DNA of 12,833 nucleotides from an uncultured Synergistales bacterium. Its GTDB lineage: Bacteria > Synergistota > Synergistia > Synergistales > Aminobacteriaceae. The position numbers and the translations under genes are program-made. Shown piece after piece: positions 1-6,791 of this stretch. The notes under the pieces were generated by a model. That model searched no databases. It saw only the letters and a program-made list of their open reading frames with translations, and was not told where the DNA came from. Positions within the stretch are counted from its first letter, which is position 1. Every line of letters begins with the position of its first letter. The stretch is from NCBI GenBank assembly GCA_905233295.1, contig CAJODX010000014.1:1-12833 (forward strand), written 5' to 3'.

Positions 1-3
1 TAT

Positions 4-9
4 TATAAT
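4..9 (+). promoter_or_regulatory. putative -10 box upstream of the polysaccharide deacetylase gene
   Basis: The bases TATAAT form a perfect sigma-70/sigma-A -10 consensus. The matching -35 box would lie outside the window, so the promoter is only half visible. If it is used, transcription would start around position 15-17. That is upstream of the ATG at 45 but downstream of a TTG at 12 in the same frame, which favours the ATG as the start codon. In A+T-rich DNA such hexamers also arise by chance. Confidence 0.4.
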
Positions 10-44
10 TTTTGGAAAAATTTTTCGGGAGAATTTTTGTAAAA

Positions 45-725
45 ATGCTGCGAAGATTAATGCTTTTAGCTTTGATAATTTTTTTATTTACTGAATGGGG
101 ACCGCTCACTGACGAACGCGCAAAATATGGAATCGCTGCAGGAGATCCTTTCGTAAGAGAAATCGTTCTGACTTTTGATGACGGACCGCGCGAACATGGA
201 ATGCAGGAACTCAACGCCGCTCTTACTCAAAACGGCGTACACGGAACTTTTTTTCTTGTCGGAAAATTCGCTGACAGATACGGCAAAATCACTTTAATGC
301 TGAACAACGCCGGACATGAACTCGAAAATCATTCTTTTACGCACCCGAGATTATACAGGTTATGGGTCGAAAAAATTATGCGTGAAGCTGAACGTTGCGA
401 CGAGGTTTTTGAAAGTCTTAACATTCGCAAAACGAGATTTCTGCGTCCGCCCGGAGGCGGCTTCAATATGAAAATTTTTAACGCAATGCGGCGTATGAAC
501 AAAAAACTCGGTCTTTGGAGTCTTAACACTGCGGATTATACCGGAAGACCCAAAGAAGAAATTGTCAGGCTCGTATTGAGCAGCGTAAAGCCCGGCGATG
601 TCATGTTAATGCACTCAGGAACGCCGAACACTGTTGAAGCTTTGCCTGAAATCATTACGAAACTTAAAGAACGAGGATTTACCTTTGTAAGACTTGAAGA
701 GTTGTATTCACGCGGAAAAATTTAA
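45..725 (+). CDS. NodB-domain polysaccharide deacetylase, membrane-anchored
   Basis: Predicted carbohydrate esterase family 4 enzyme, which removes N-acetyl groups from peptidoglycan or another cell-envelope polysaccharide outside the membrane. From the ATG at 45 the protein has 226 residues. A hydrophobic N-terminal segment (about residues 5-16, preceded by arginines) looks like a signal anchor. The NodB motifs then follow in order: TFDDGP (residues 43-48, catalytic base and metal Asp), HSFTH (96-100, the HxxxH metal ligands), RPPGG (134-138), a Trp/Asp block LWSLNTADY (157-165) and LMHSG (188-192), where many relatives have His-Asp. All metal ligands are present, so it should be active. An in-frame TAA at 6-8 shows that the gene is complete. 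The alternative start, TTG at 12, would add 11 residues but sits too close to the -10 box. GGGAGA at 27-32 is a plausible, somewhat distant ribosome-binding site. It converges on the permease gene and has no link to the ribosomal cluster. Its substrate cannot be read from the sequence. Confidence 0.9.
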   Translation: MLRRLMLLALIIFLFTEWGPLTDERAKYGIAAGDPFVREIVLTFDDGPREHGMQELNAALTQNGVHGTFFLVGKFADRYGKITLMLNNAGHELENHSFTHPRLYRLWVEKIMREAERCDEVFESLNIRKTRFLRPPGGGFNMKIFNAMRRMNKKLGLWSLNTADYTGRPKEEIVRLVLSSVKPGDVMLMHSGTPNTVEALPEIITKLKERGFTFVRLEELYSRGKI

Positions 726-727
726 TA

Positions 728-768
728 TTGAGGAGCAGAAATTTTCCTGACTCCTCAAAAATTTTTAT
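728..768. terminator. hairpin terminator between convergent genes
   Basis: TTGAGGAG (728-735) pairs perfectly with CTCCTCAA (751-758). The stem extends with CAG (736-738) against CTG (747-749) around one bulged A. It is followed on the plus strand by AAATTTTTATTT. The hairpin starts three bases after the deacetylase stop codon and ends ten bases before the permease stop codon. On the minus strand the downstream sequence is also T-rich (ATTTTT), so the hairpin probably ends transcription from both sides, though the plus-strand tract is the better one. Confidence 0.8.
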
Positions 769-2073
769 TTATGCGAAAAATTCTTTTGCAATGAACAAAA
801 TCGAAAGGAAATACATCAAAGCCGAAATATCTTTGACTTTTCCAGTCAAAAGTTTTATCACAACGTAAGAAACGATAGCAAATTCAATTCCTACCGCAAT
901 GCTGTACGCTAAAGGCATCATAAAGAAACCGAGCAGTGAAGGTATAAGCTCTGTCATGTCATCGTAATTTATATCGCGGAGACTCATCATCATGTAAATT
1001 CCAACGATTATCAACGCAGGCGCTGTTGCATAGCCCGGCACCATTCCGACAACAGGTGTGAAGAAAATCGCTCCGACAAACAGTGCAGCAACCGTCAAAG
1101 CCGTAAGTCCAGTGCGTCCGCCCTGAGCAACACCCGAAGAACTTTCAACGTAAGATGTTACTGTTGATGTTCCCATCGCAGCACCAGCCATCGTTGCGAT
1201 AGCGTCTGCCATTAAAGCTCCCTTGGCTCTCGGAAGATTTCCTTTTGAATCAAGAAGTCCGCTCCTGTTGCAAACTCCGACAAGAGTTCCGAGCGTATCG
1301 AAAAAGTCAACAAAGAAAAATGTAAAGACTATTCCCCAAAATTCAGGCGATTTAATCAGCGAAAAGTCAAGCTGTCCTACAAGAGGCATTATTGAAGGCG
1401 GCTGTGATACGAAAGTTTCAGGGACTTTCACGAGTCCGAGTGCAGCTGCAGCAGCCGTAATGACAATAATTCCGATTAAGAGTGCGCCTTTTACATTCAG
1501 TGCCGTCAGCACAGACATTATGAACAAACCTGCGAGCGACAGCATCATCGGAACATTGTTTTTAATGCTTCCAAGTCCAAGCAATGTCGCGTCGTTGTTG
1601 ACGACAATACCTGCGCTCTGAAGTCCTATGAATGCTATGAACAGACCTATGCCGGCTGAAATTCCGATTTTTAATGATTTCGGGATTGAGTTCATAACGG
1701 CTTCACGGATACTCGTGAGGGTCAGGACTGCAAAGATTGCGCCTTCAATGAAAATCGCCGCGAGTGCCATCTGCCACGTTACAGGGGCACCGTTAATCTT
1801 CATCGTGAGGACAACTCCGAATGCAAAGAACGCGTTCAAGCCCATTCCGGGAGCGAGTGCGATCGGATAATTTGCCAGAGCCGCCATTAAAAACGTTCCA
1901 AGCGCGGACGCAAGGCACGTAACGACAACGAGAGCGTTGAAATCCATTCCCGTCTGACTCAGGATATTGGGGTTGACGAAAATAATATACGACATTGTTA
2001 CGAAAGTCGTAATGCCCGCGAGAATTTCGGTTGTAACGCTGCTGCCGGTCTCGCGGATTTTGAATAATGACAT
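769..2073 (-). CDS. NCS2-family xanthine/uracil/guanine permease (AzgA/PbuG-like)
   Basis: A polytopic inner-membrane transporter of 434 residues, the usual length for the AzgA/PbuG/GhxP branch of NCS2 (COG2252), which imports adenine, guanine or hypoxanthine with protons. Visible family signatures are FVTMSYIIFVNP (24-35), NYPIALAPGMGLNAFF (68-83, the conserved first half-repeat), FVDFFDTLGTLVGV (254-267) and GTSTVTSYVESSSGVAQGGR (301-320). The last two carry the acidic and Ser/Thr residues known to line the substrate site in this fold. The start ATG has a GGAGAG ribosome-binding site 9 bases upstream. The gene follows ecfT after a 71-base gap, which may hold its own promoter, so it may be an independent unit. 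No purine riboswitch is visible in that gap. The branch assignment is strong; the exact base transported is inferred. Confidence 0.93.
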   Translation of the reverse strand: MSLFKIRETGSSVTTEILAGITTFVTMSYIIFVNPNILSQTGMDFNALVVVTCLASALGTFLMAALANYPIALAPGMGLNAFFAFGVVLTMKINGAPVTWQMALAAIFIEGAIFAVLTLTSIREAVMNSIPKSLKIGISAGIGLFIAFIGLQSAGIVVNNDATLLGLGSIKNNVPMMLSLAGLFIMSVLTALNVKGALLIGIIVITAAAAALGLVKVPETFVSQPPSIMPLVGQLDFSLIKSPEFWGIVFTFFFVDFFDTLGTLVGVCNRSGLLDSKGNLPRAKGALMADAIATMAGAAMGTSTVTSYVESSSGVAQGGRTGLTALTVAALFVGAIFFTPVVGMVPGYATAPALIIVGIYMMMSLRDINYDDMTELIPSLLGFFMMPLAYSIAVGIEFAIVSYVVIKLLTGKVKDISALMYFLSILFIAKEFFA

Positions 2074-2131
2074 TTTATATCACTCTCCAAATAAAAAATA
2101 AAAACGGGTTTTATTTAACACCGCAAAAAAT

Positions 2132-2137
2132 ATTATA
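2132..2137 (-). promoter_or_regulatory. possible -10 box for the NCS2 permease gene
   Basis: On the minus strand these bases read TATAAT, 58 bases upstream of the permease ATG and inside the gap after ecfT. A good -35 hexamer is not visible at 16-18 bases; only a T-run sits there. The region is very A+T-rich, so a chance match is possible. If real, it would separate permease expression from the ribosomal/ECF transcript. Confidence 0.3.
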
Positions 2138-2144
2138 TATTAAA

Positions 2145-2912
2145 TTAAAGCGCGAAAAAAATTCCTGCGGCAAATCCTGAGATTATCACAGCTGCAGTGT
2201 CTTTGAAGTTCCACGCAAGAGGTTTGCGTCGGGTTCTCCCTTTTCCGCCTTCATAGCCTCGGGCTTCCATGGCAACAGCTATCTCGTCAGCACGCCGGAA
2301 AATTATTATGAACAGCGGAATTAAAACGGGAAAAAATGCCGTAACACGCTGAAATAAATTTCCCTGATCCAGTCTTGCACCGCGTGAAAGTTGCGCCCTC
2401 ATAATTTTATCCGTTTCCTGCATTAAAAGCGGAATAAATCTCAATGCCATTCCAATCATCATTGAGCATTCGTGAGCAGGAAAGCCGAATGATTCAAAAG
2501 GACCTAAGAGCGCATCAAGCCCATCGGCAAGTTCAAGAGGTGCGGTCGTCAAAGGCAACATTATCGCGAACATCATCAGGACAATGAGCCGCGCTGATGT
2601 GAACACTGCTCTGTATGACGCTGTCAAAATATCGCCGCTGAAATATGCCGCCGCAAGATTGAAAATAAACGTGAAAGCAACAAGAAAAAATACAGGACGT
2701 GCAGCACGGAGCAAAATTTTCCATGAAATTTTCGATAAAAAGACAACAGCGCACAATGCCGCGAGCCAAAACGAAAGCTGAAAAAAATCTTTCGCAGGAA
2801 ACACAGCCGTTATGATAAAAATCAGCGAAAATAATTTTGCCCTCGGATCGAGTTTATGAATAACCGAACCTGTCGGCACATATTGACCTAAATTTATATT
2901 TGAGAGAAACAT
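2145..2912 (-). CDS. ecfT: energy-coupling factor transporter transmembrane protein EcfT
   Basis: The T component of a group II (shared) ECF transporter, a membrane scaffold that links the ATPase pair to interchangeable vitamin- or metal-binding S components. The 255 residues match the family length. It shows the N-terminal LDPRAKL motif (21-27), several hydrophobic helices, and the two coupling motifs that contact the ATPases: SRG (176-178, in AQLSRGARLD) and ARG (217-219, in AMEARGYEGG). The first motif has Ser where Ala is common. The ATG lies inside the end of the ecfA gene (19-base overlap) with AGGA about 10 bases upstream, so translation is probably coupled. No S component is encoded in the window, as expected for the shared type. 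In Firmicutes truA often follows; here it does not. Confidence 0.95.
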   Translation of the reverse strand: MFLSNINLGQYVPTGSVIHKLDPRAKLFSLIFIITAVFPAKDFFQLSFWLAALCAVVFLSKISWKILLRAARPVFFLVAFTFIFNLAAAYFSGDILTASYRAVFTSARLIVLMMFAIMLPLTTAPLELADGLDALLGPFESFGFPAHECSMMIGMALRFIPLLMQETDKIMRAQLSRGARLDQGNLFQRVTAFFPVLIPLFIIIFRRADEIAVAMEARGYEGGKGRTRRKPLAWNFKDTAAVIISGFAAGIFFAL

Positions 2913-4546
2913 TTCACAAAATCCTGAAAGTCATATAATAACGGAAAATTTTTGTTTATTTTCCTGATTTCCGCAGACATTCTCAACACGTCCGGCAAAG
3001 CTTCCGGCTCAATAAAATTCATTATCTCTTCAAGGACTTCAAAAGGCGCACCTTCCCTGACCGTTTCGCCGTTACGCAAAATTAAAATTCTGTCGCTGTA
3101 TTTCAAAGCGGTGTCGAGATCGTGAGTTATCGTTATGACCGTTTTTCCTGAATCACGGAGCTGTCCGAGCATTGCGAGAATTTTTTTCTGATATGAAGCG
3201 TCAAGACCTGCCAGAGGTTCATCGAGAACGACGCATTCAGGTTTTGTCGCCAGCACTGACGCGATTGCAACGAGACGGCGTTCACCTCCTGAGAGTGCAA
3301 GAGGATTTCTTTCCAGAAAATTTTTATCAAGACCGGCGCATTCAAGACCGTATAAAACCGCGTCTTCGAGTTCCTGCATTTTAAATCCCGCGTTTTTCGG
3401 AGCAAAAGCGATTTCTTCTCTGACAGTCGCTGAAAAAAGCTGATCTTCCGGGTGCTGAAACACAAGCCCGACTCTTTGACGCAGCCTGTGAACTTCTTCG
3501 CCTTTCTGCGGAAGTTTTTCGCCGTCAAAAAAAATTTCGCCGCTCTGAATTTTATATAACGCGTTGAGATGTTGAACGAGAGTGGATTTTCCGCTCCCTG
3601 TGTGTCCGATTATCGAGAGCCATTGTCCCGAAAAAATTTCTGCGCTGAGATTTTTTAGTGCGAAAATTTTTTCATCATATCCGAACGAAAGATTTTTAAT
3701 TTTAAATTTTTTTTCATATTCATTTTCCTGCTCTGAATATGAAATTGTCGAAGGCGCGGAAAAATTTGCAAAATCGTTGGGAAAATTTATTTTTTTTTCG
3801 TCAAGAATTTTTTTTATTTTGAACTCGTCCGGAAGTTCAAAGCCGAGTTCTTCAGCTTTGCCCCAAAATTCTGAAGTCGTGCCGCTCCAGATTATGCCGC
3901 CTTTTGATAAGACTAAAACGCGGTCAAAGTCATCAAAATTTTCGGCTTCAATCTGATGTGTAATTTGAAGAATCGTCATTCCTTCGCTGTGAATGCGTCG
4001 TAAAATTTTTTCAACTCTCAGTCTGCTTTTAGGGTCAAGCATCGCCGTAGGTTCATCGAGAATTAAACATTCAACATCAGCCGCCAGCGCACCGGCGAGT
4101 GCAACTCTCTGTTTTTCGCCGCCTGACAATGCCGCAACGGAAGAATCTTTTTTGTGAAGAAGATCCGCAGCTGCCAGAGCCGTATCGACCCTGCGCTGAA
4201 TTTCTTCGGAAGGAAGCCCCTGATTTTCGGGAGCAAAAGCTATATCATCTTCAACCATTGCCGCAACAATTTGATTTTCAGGATCTTGAAAAACCATTCC
4301 GATTTTGCTGCGAAGGTCGCGGAATTTCATTTTGTTAATGTCAACGCCTTCAATCAGACACGAGCCTTCATCAGGTTCAGCAAGACCGCCGAGAATTTTC
4401 GTGAGCGTTGATTTTCCTGAGCCGTTATGACCGAGTATCGCTATGCGTTCACCTTTGTCAACAAAAAACGAGACGGAATTTAATGCCCGTCCCGTGAGTT
4501 TTTCGTTGTAAGAGAACGAAACAGAGCGAACTTCCAAAAACGGCAA
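2894..4546 (-). CDS. ecfA: fused energy-coupling factor ATPase (EcfA1-EcfA2 in one chain)
   Basis: Two complete ABC ATPase domains in one polypeptide, replacing the separate EcfA1 and EcfA2 subunits that drive ECF vitamin transporters. In numbering from the furthest upstream TTG (4591), domain 1 has Walker A GHNGSGKST (54-62), FQDPENQ (101-107), LSGGE (155-159), LILDEP (176-181) and switch His212. Domain 2 has GHTGSGKST (329-337), FQHPEDQ (378-384), LSGGE (433-437), VVLDEP (454-459) and His490. Both catalytic glutamates are present, so both sites look able to hydrolyse ATP. FQDPENQ/FQHPEDQ are typical of ECF/CbiO ATPases. A low-complexity linker (about 260-296) joins the halves. The start is uncertain. 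I chose TTG at 4546, one base after the rplQ stop, because homology begins at once (FLEVRSVSFSY). TTG at 4591 or 4537, or GTG at 4576, are also possible; none has a strong ribosome-binding site. It overlaps ecfT by 19 bases. Confidence 0.93.
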   Translation of the reverse strand: MPFLEVRSVSFSYNEKLTGRALNSVSFFVDKGERIAILGHNGSGKSTLTKILGGLAEPDEGSCLIEGVDINKMKFRDLRSKIGMVFQDPENQIVAAMVEDDIAFAPENQGLPSEEIQRRVDTALAAADLLHKKDSSVAALSGGEKQRVALAGALAADVECLILDEPTAMLDPKSRLRVEKILRRIHSEGMTILQITHQIEAENFDDFDRVLVLSKGGIIWSGTTSEFWGKAEELGFELPDEFKIKKILDEKKINFPNDFANFSAPSTISYSEQENEYEKKFKIKNLSFGYDEKIFALKNLSAEIFSGQWLSIIGHTGSGKSTLVQHLNALYKIQSGEIFFDGEKLPQKGEEVHRLRQRVGLVFQHPEDQLFSATVREEIAFAPKNAGFKMQELEDAVLYGLECAGLDKNFLERNPLALSGGERRLVAIASVLATKPECVVLDEPLAGLDASYQKKILAMLGQLRDSGKTVITITHDLDTALKYSDRILILRNGETVREGAPFEVLEEIMNFIEPEALPDVLRMSAEIRKINKNFPLLYDFQDFVKCFSQI

Positions 4547-4547
4547 A

Positions 4548-4931
4548 TTATTTCTGTTCTTCTGTCTGCTGTTCACGTTCAACAAGTTCAATCACTGCCA
4601 TAGGTGAGCCATCGCCTTTTCTTGCGCCGAGCTTCACTATTCTTGTGTAACCGCCCTTCTCGAAAGATTTATATTTCGGGGCGATTTCCTGAAATAATTT
4701 CGTTGCTGCCTCTTTGTGCGGCATTTTCGAGAACACTACGCGAATGTCATGGACACTGCCGCCTTTTGCACGGGTGATTAATTTTTCAGCTACACGGCGA
4801 AGTTCTTTTGCGCGCGTAACGGTTGTTGTGATGCTACCGTTAAGGAAAAGACTTGCCGCCATATTGCCGAGCATTAATCTTCTGTGGCTGCCGTAGCGTC
4901 CGAGTGTTCTGTGGTCAACATGATGTCTCAA
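4548..4931 (-). CDS. rplQ: 50S ribosomal protein L17
   Basis: A large-subunit protein near the exit-tunnel face of 23S rRNA. The 127 residues begin with the family hallmark (MRHHVDHRTLGR..SHRRLML, residues 1-21) and keep the conserved region ITTTVTRAKELRRVAEKLIT (35-54) and the GYTRIVKL..RKGDGSPMAVIEL block towards the end. The start codon is TTG at 4929-4931: an in-frame TAA sits just before it, and AGGAGGTG at 4941-4948 lies 9 bases upstream, so no other start fits. It is the last gene of the alpha operon and lies 29 bases after rpoA. The short Glu/Gln-rich C-terminus runs to one base before the proposed ecfA start, suggesting co-transcription with the transporter genes. Confidence 0.98.
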   Translation of the reverse strand: MRHHVDHRTLGRYGSHRRLMLGNMAASLFLNGSITTTVTRAKELRRVAEKLITRAKGGSVHDIRVVFSKMPHKEAATKLFQEIAPKYKSFEKGGYTRIVKLGARKGDGSPMAVIELVEREQQTEEQK

Positions 4932-4960
4932 TTAAAAATGCACCTCCTGTTCGTTATTTT

Positions 4961-6769
4961 TTAATTGTTGCTGTCTTCAGCCGATTTCTCCTGAGTTTTT
5001 TTGGATTTTACCGGCTTCTTAGTTTTTTCAGCTGCTTCAGCCTTTTTAGCTTTAGACTTGACTGTTTTTTTAGCTTCGGCTTTTTCTTCAGTCTGAGTTT
5101 CTGTTTCAGCCTTAGTCTTAGAAGATTTCTTAGAATCTTTCTTAGTTGTCTGTTTTTTAGTTTCAGCTTTCACAGGCTTAGCTTCAAGCTCTTCAGAAAC
5201 GTCATTATCTTCAGCCTGAGTTTCTGTTTCAGCCTTAGTCTTAGAAGATTCCTTAGAATTTTTCTTAGTCGTCTGTCTTTTAGTTCCAGCTTTCACAGGC
5301 TTAGCTTCAAGCTCTTCAGAAACGTCATTATCTTCAGTCTGAGTTTCAGTTTCAGCTTCAGTCTTAGAAGATTCCTCAGAATCTTTCTTAGTCGTCCGTC
5401 TTTTAGTTTCAGCTTTCACAGGCTCAGCTTTCGGTTCTTCCGCCGGCTTTAAATTTCTTGACGGCACAAGCTCTTCTGTATCAATGTCCGGCTGAATGTC
5501 TTCAGCTTCCGGCTCGGTCGTTTCAGTCTTAACATCAGCTTTATTCGGTCGATTTCTTCCTGTTTTAGGCGGCTTTCTAACAGTTCTAGTTTTTTGCTCT
5601 TCAATATCCGTATCCGCCGTGTCATCAGGTTCATCAGGTTCATCAATGACATCATCAGGAGCGCTGTCAGTTTCGTCATCGTTAATCTGCTCAGCAAGAT
5701 CCTCAGATTCATCTGTCAGGTCAGAATCTTCCTCATCATCTTGTGAAGAAGATGATTTTAATTGCAGACCGATTCGATCGAGAGTTTCCTCTATTTCAGC
5801 TATTGATTTCTTGCCGAGATGACGTATCTTCAACAGATCATCATGCGACAGATTCAGCATATCGCCGACTGTTTCAACCTCGGCACGATGCAGACAATTT
5901 TTCGCTCTTTCCGGAATATCAAGATCGTTAATCGAACGCGGAAGCCAGTCTTCCGGTCCCGGAAGAATCGTAGCAAGAACATCCGGCACGGTTACAGGTT
6001 CAGGTTTCGTTTCCGGTACGACATTTTCTTTTCCGATAGTATCCGCAACATGACCGAAATAATTTCTCGCGATAACCGAAGCTTGTTTGACTGCTTCCTC
6101 CGGCAAAAGAGCCCCGTCCGTCCAGACTTCAAGAATCAGACGTTCGTAATCAATGCTTTGTCCTACACGAGCCGTTTCAATCTGATAGTTGACACGCTTC
6201 ACCGGTGAAAATATCGCGTCCGTTAAAAGAGCGTCAATCGCTAAATTTGCAGGTCTTTCGCGTTCTGCGGACAAATAGCCGACACCCGGCGCAACGTAAA
6301 TCGACATCAAAAGATGCGCATCAGGTTCAAGTGTACACAGAACACCATCGCCGCAAAATTCAAAATCGCTGTCCTGAGGCAAATCTTTCGCTGTAATGAC
6401 TCCGGGATTTTCCTCCCGTGTAAAAAAATCTTTCTTTTTTCTTAATAAATTGTCCGAATCAAGCGTAATAACCTTATAACCATCGGATTTAAGCTGAGGT
6501 TTTTCAGTCTTGGCTTTGATTGGAATGTGCTTCAGGTTCATTAAAATCTCAATGACATCCTCGCGAACGCCGGGGATCGTACTGAACTCGTGAAGCACTC
6601 CGTCAATCTGCACAGCGATAACAGCTACTCCCTTGATAGAAGAGAGCAGCAGACGTCTCAAAGCATTACCGAGCGTATCTCCGTAGCCTCTTTCAAGAGG
6701 TTCAATATGAAAACAGCCGTAATCCTGAGTCGTTTTTTTGATTTCTACCTTAAAATTGGTGTTCTCCAA
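4961..6769 (-). CDS. rpoA: DNA-directed RNA polymerase alpha subunit with a ~263-residue C-terminal extension
   Basis: RpoA dimerises to nucleate RNA polymerase assembly, and its C-terminal domain contacts promoter UP elements and activators. Residues 1-235 are a normal N-terminal domain (HIEPLERGYGDTLGNALRR at 21-39; IDGVLHEFSTIPGVREDV at 55-72). Residues 275-339 are a normal C-terminal domain. In it R288, N291, G319, K321 and S322 align with the E. coli DNA-contact residues R265, N268, G296, K298 and S299. Family members end about here, at 310-340 residues. This one continues to 602: an acidic stretch (344-391), a short basic stretch (about 393-410), three 41-residue repeats (444-566) and a Lys/Ala-rich tail (563-595). 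No stop or frameshift interrupts it. The start is TTG at 6767-6769 with AAAGGAGA (6779-6786) 9 bases upstream; the protein then begins MENTNFKVEIKK. It follows rpsK by 22 bases. The role of the tail is unknown. Confidence 0.97.
   Translation of the reverse strand: MENTNFKVEIKKTTQDYGCFHIEPLERGYGDTLGNALRRLLLSSIKGVAVIAVQIDGVLHEFSTIPGVREDVIEILMNLKHIPIKAKTEKPQLKSDGYKVITLDSDNLLRKKKDFFTREENPGVITAKDLPQDSDFEFCGDGVLCTLEPDAHLLMSIYVAPGVGYLSAERERPANLAIDALLTDAIFSPVKRVNYQIETARVGQSIDYERLILEVWTDGALLPEEAVKQASVIARNYFGHVADTIGKENVVPETKPEPVTVPDVLATILPGPEDWLPRSINDLDIPERAKNCLHRAEVETVGDMLNLSHDDLLKIRHLGKKSIAEIEETLDRIGLQLKSSSSQDDEEDSDLTDESEDLAEQINDDETDSAPDDVIDEPDEPDDTADTDIEEQKTRTVRKPPKTGRNRPNKADVKTETTEPEAEDIQPDIDTEELVPSRNLKPAEEPKAEPVKAETKRRTTKKDSEESSKTEAETETQTEDNDVSEELEAKPVKAGTKRQTTKKNSKESSKTKAETETQAEDNDVSEELEAKPVKAETKKQTTKKDSKKSSKTKAETETQTEEKAEAKKTVKSKAKKAEAAEKTKKPVKSKKTQEKSAEDSNN
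5072..5440 (-). repeat. three tandem 123-bp repeats inside the rpoA extension
   Basis: Three direct, in-frame units at 5318-5440, 5195-5317 and 5072-5194, each exactly 123 bases (41 codons). They encode RpoA residues 444-484, 485-525 and 526-566. By eye, units 1 and 2 agree at 32 of 41 residues and units 2 and 3 at 31 of 41; the third unit diverges at its last five residues. Each unit holds a core of the type KPVKAxTKxxTTKKxS followed by SSKTxAETETQ. The period is visible directly in the DNA, for example GTCATTATCTTCAG at 5201 and again at 5324. The pattern points to unequal recombination or slippage that kept the reading frame. Confidence 0.95.
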
Positions 6770-6791
6770 ATTCCAAAATCTCCTTTAGAAT

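Noticed and set aside
12..44. TTG at 12 as the start of the deacetylase
   Set aside because: It lies three bases after a consensus -10 box, so it would be upstream of or at the expected transcription start. The ATG at 45 has a possible SD and gives a normal signal anchor.
1223..1621. A 132-codon open frame on the plus strand opposite the NCS2 permease gene
   Set aside because: It lies wholly inside a well-conserved permease on the other strand, has no recognisable domain, and its sequence follows from the codon bias of the real gene.
2074..2144. A purine riboswitch or a terminator in the gap between ecfT and the permease gene
   Set aside because: The gap is only 71 bases and shows no purine-aptamer pattern. 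The one hairpin (2096-2116) has a stem made only of A-T pairs, too weak to call a terminator.
3133..3528. A 131-codon open frame on the minus strand in another frame of ecfA
   Set aside because: It overlaps the second ATPase domain of EcfA, which has every ABC motif in frame. The alternative shows no family pattern.
4853..5452. A 199-codon open frame on the plus strand, rich in Phe, Ser, Leu and Arg, with internal repeats
   Set aside because: It is the antisense reading of the Lys/Glu/Thr-rich rpoA repeats and the start of rplQ. Its repeats simply mirror the 123-bp units, and its composition is a low-complexity by-product.
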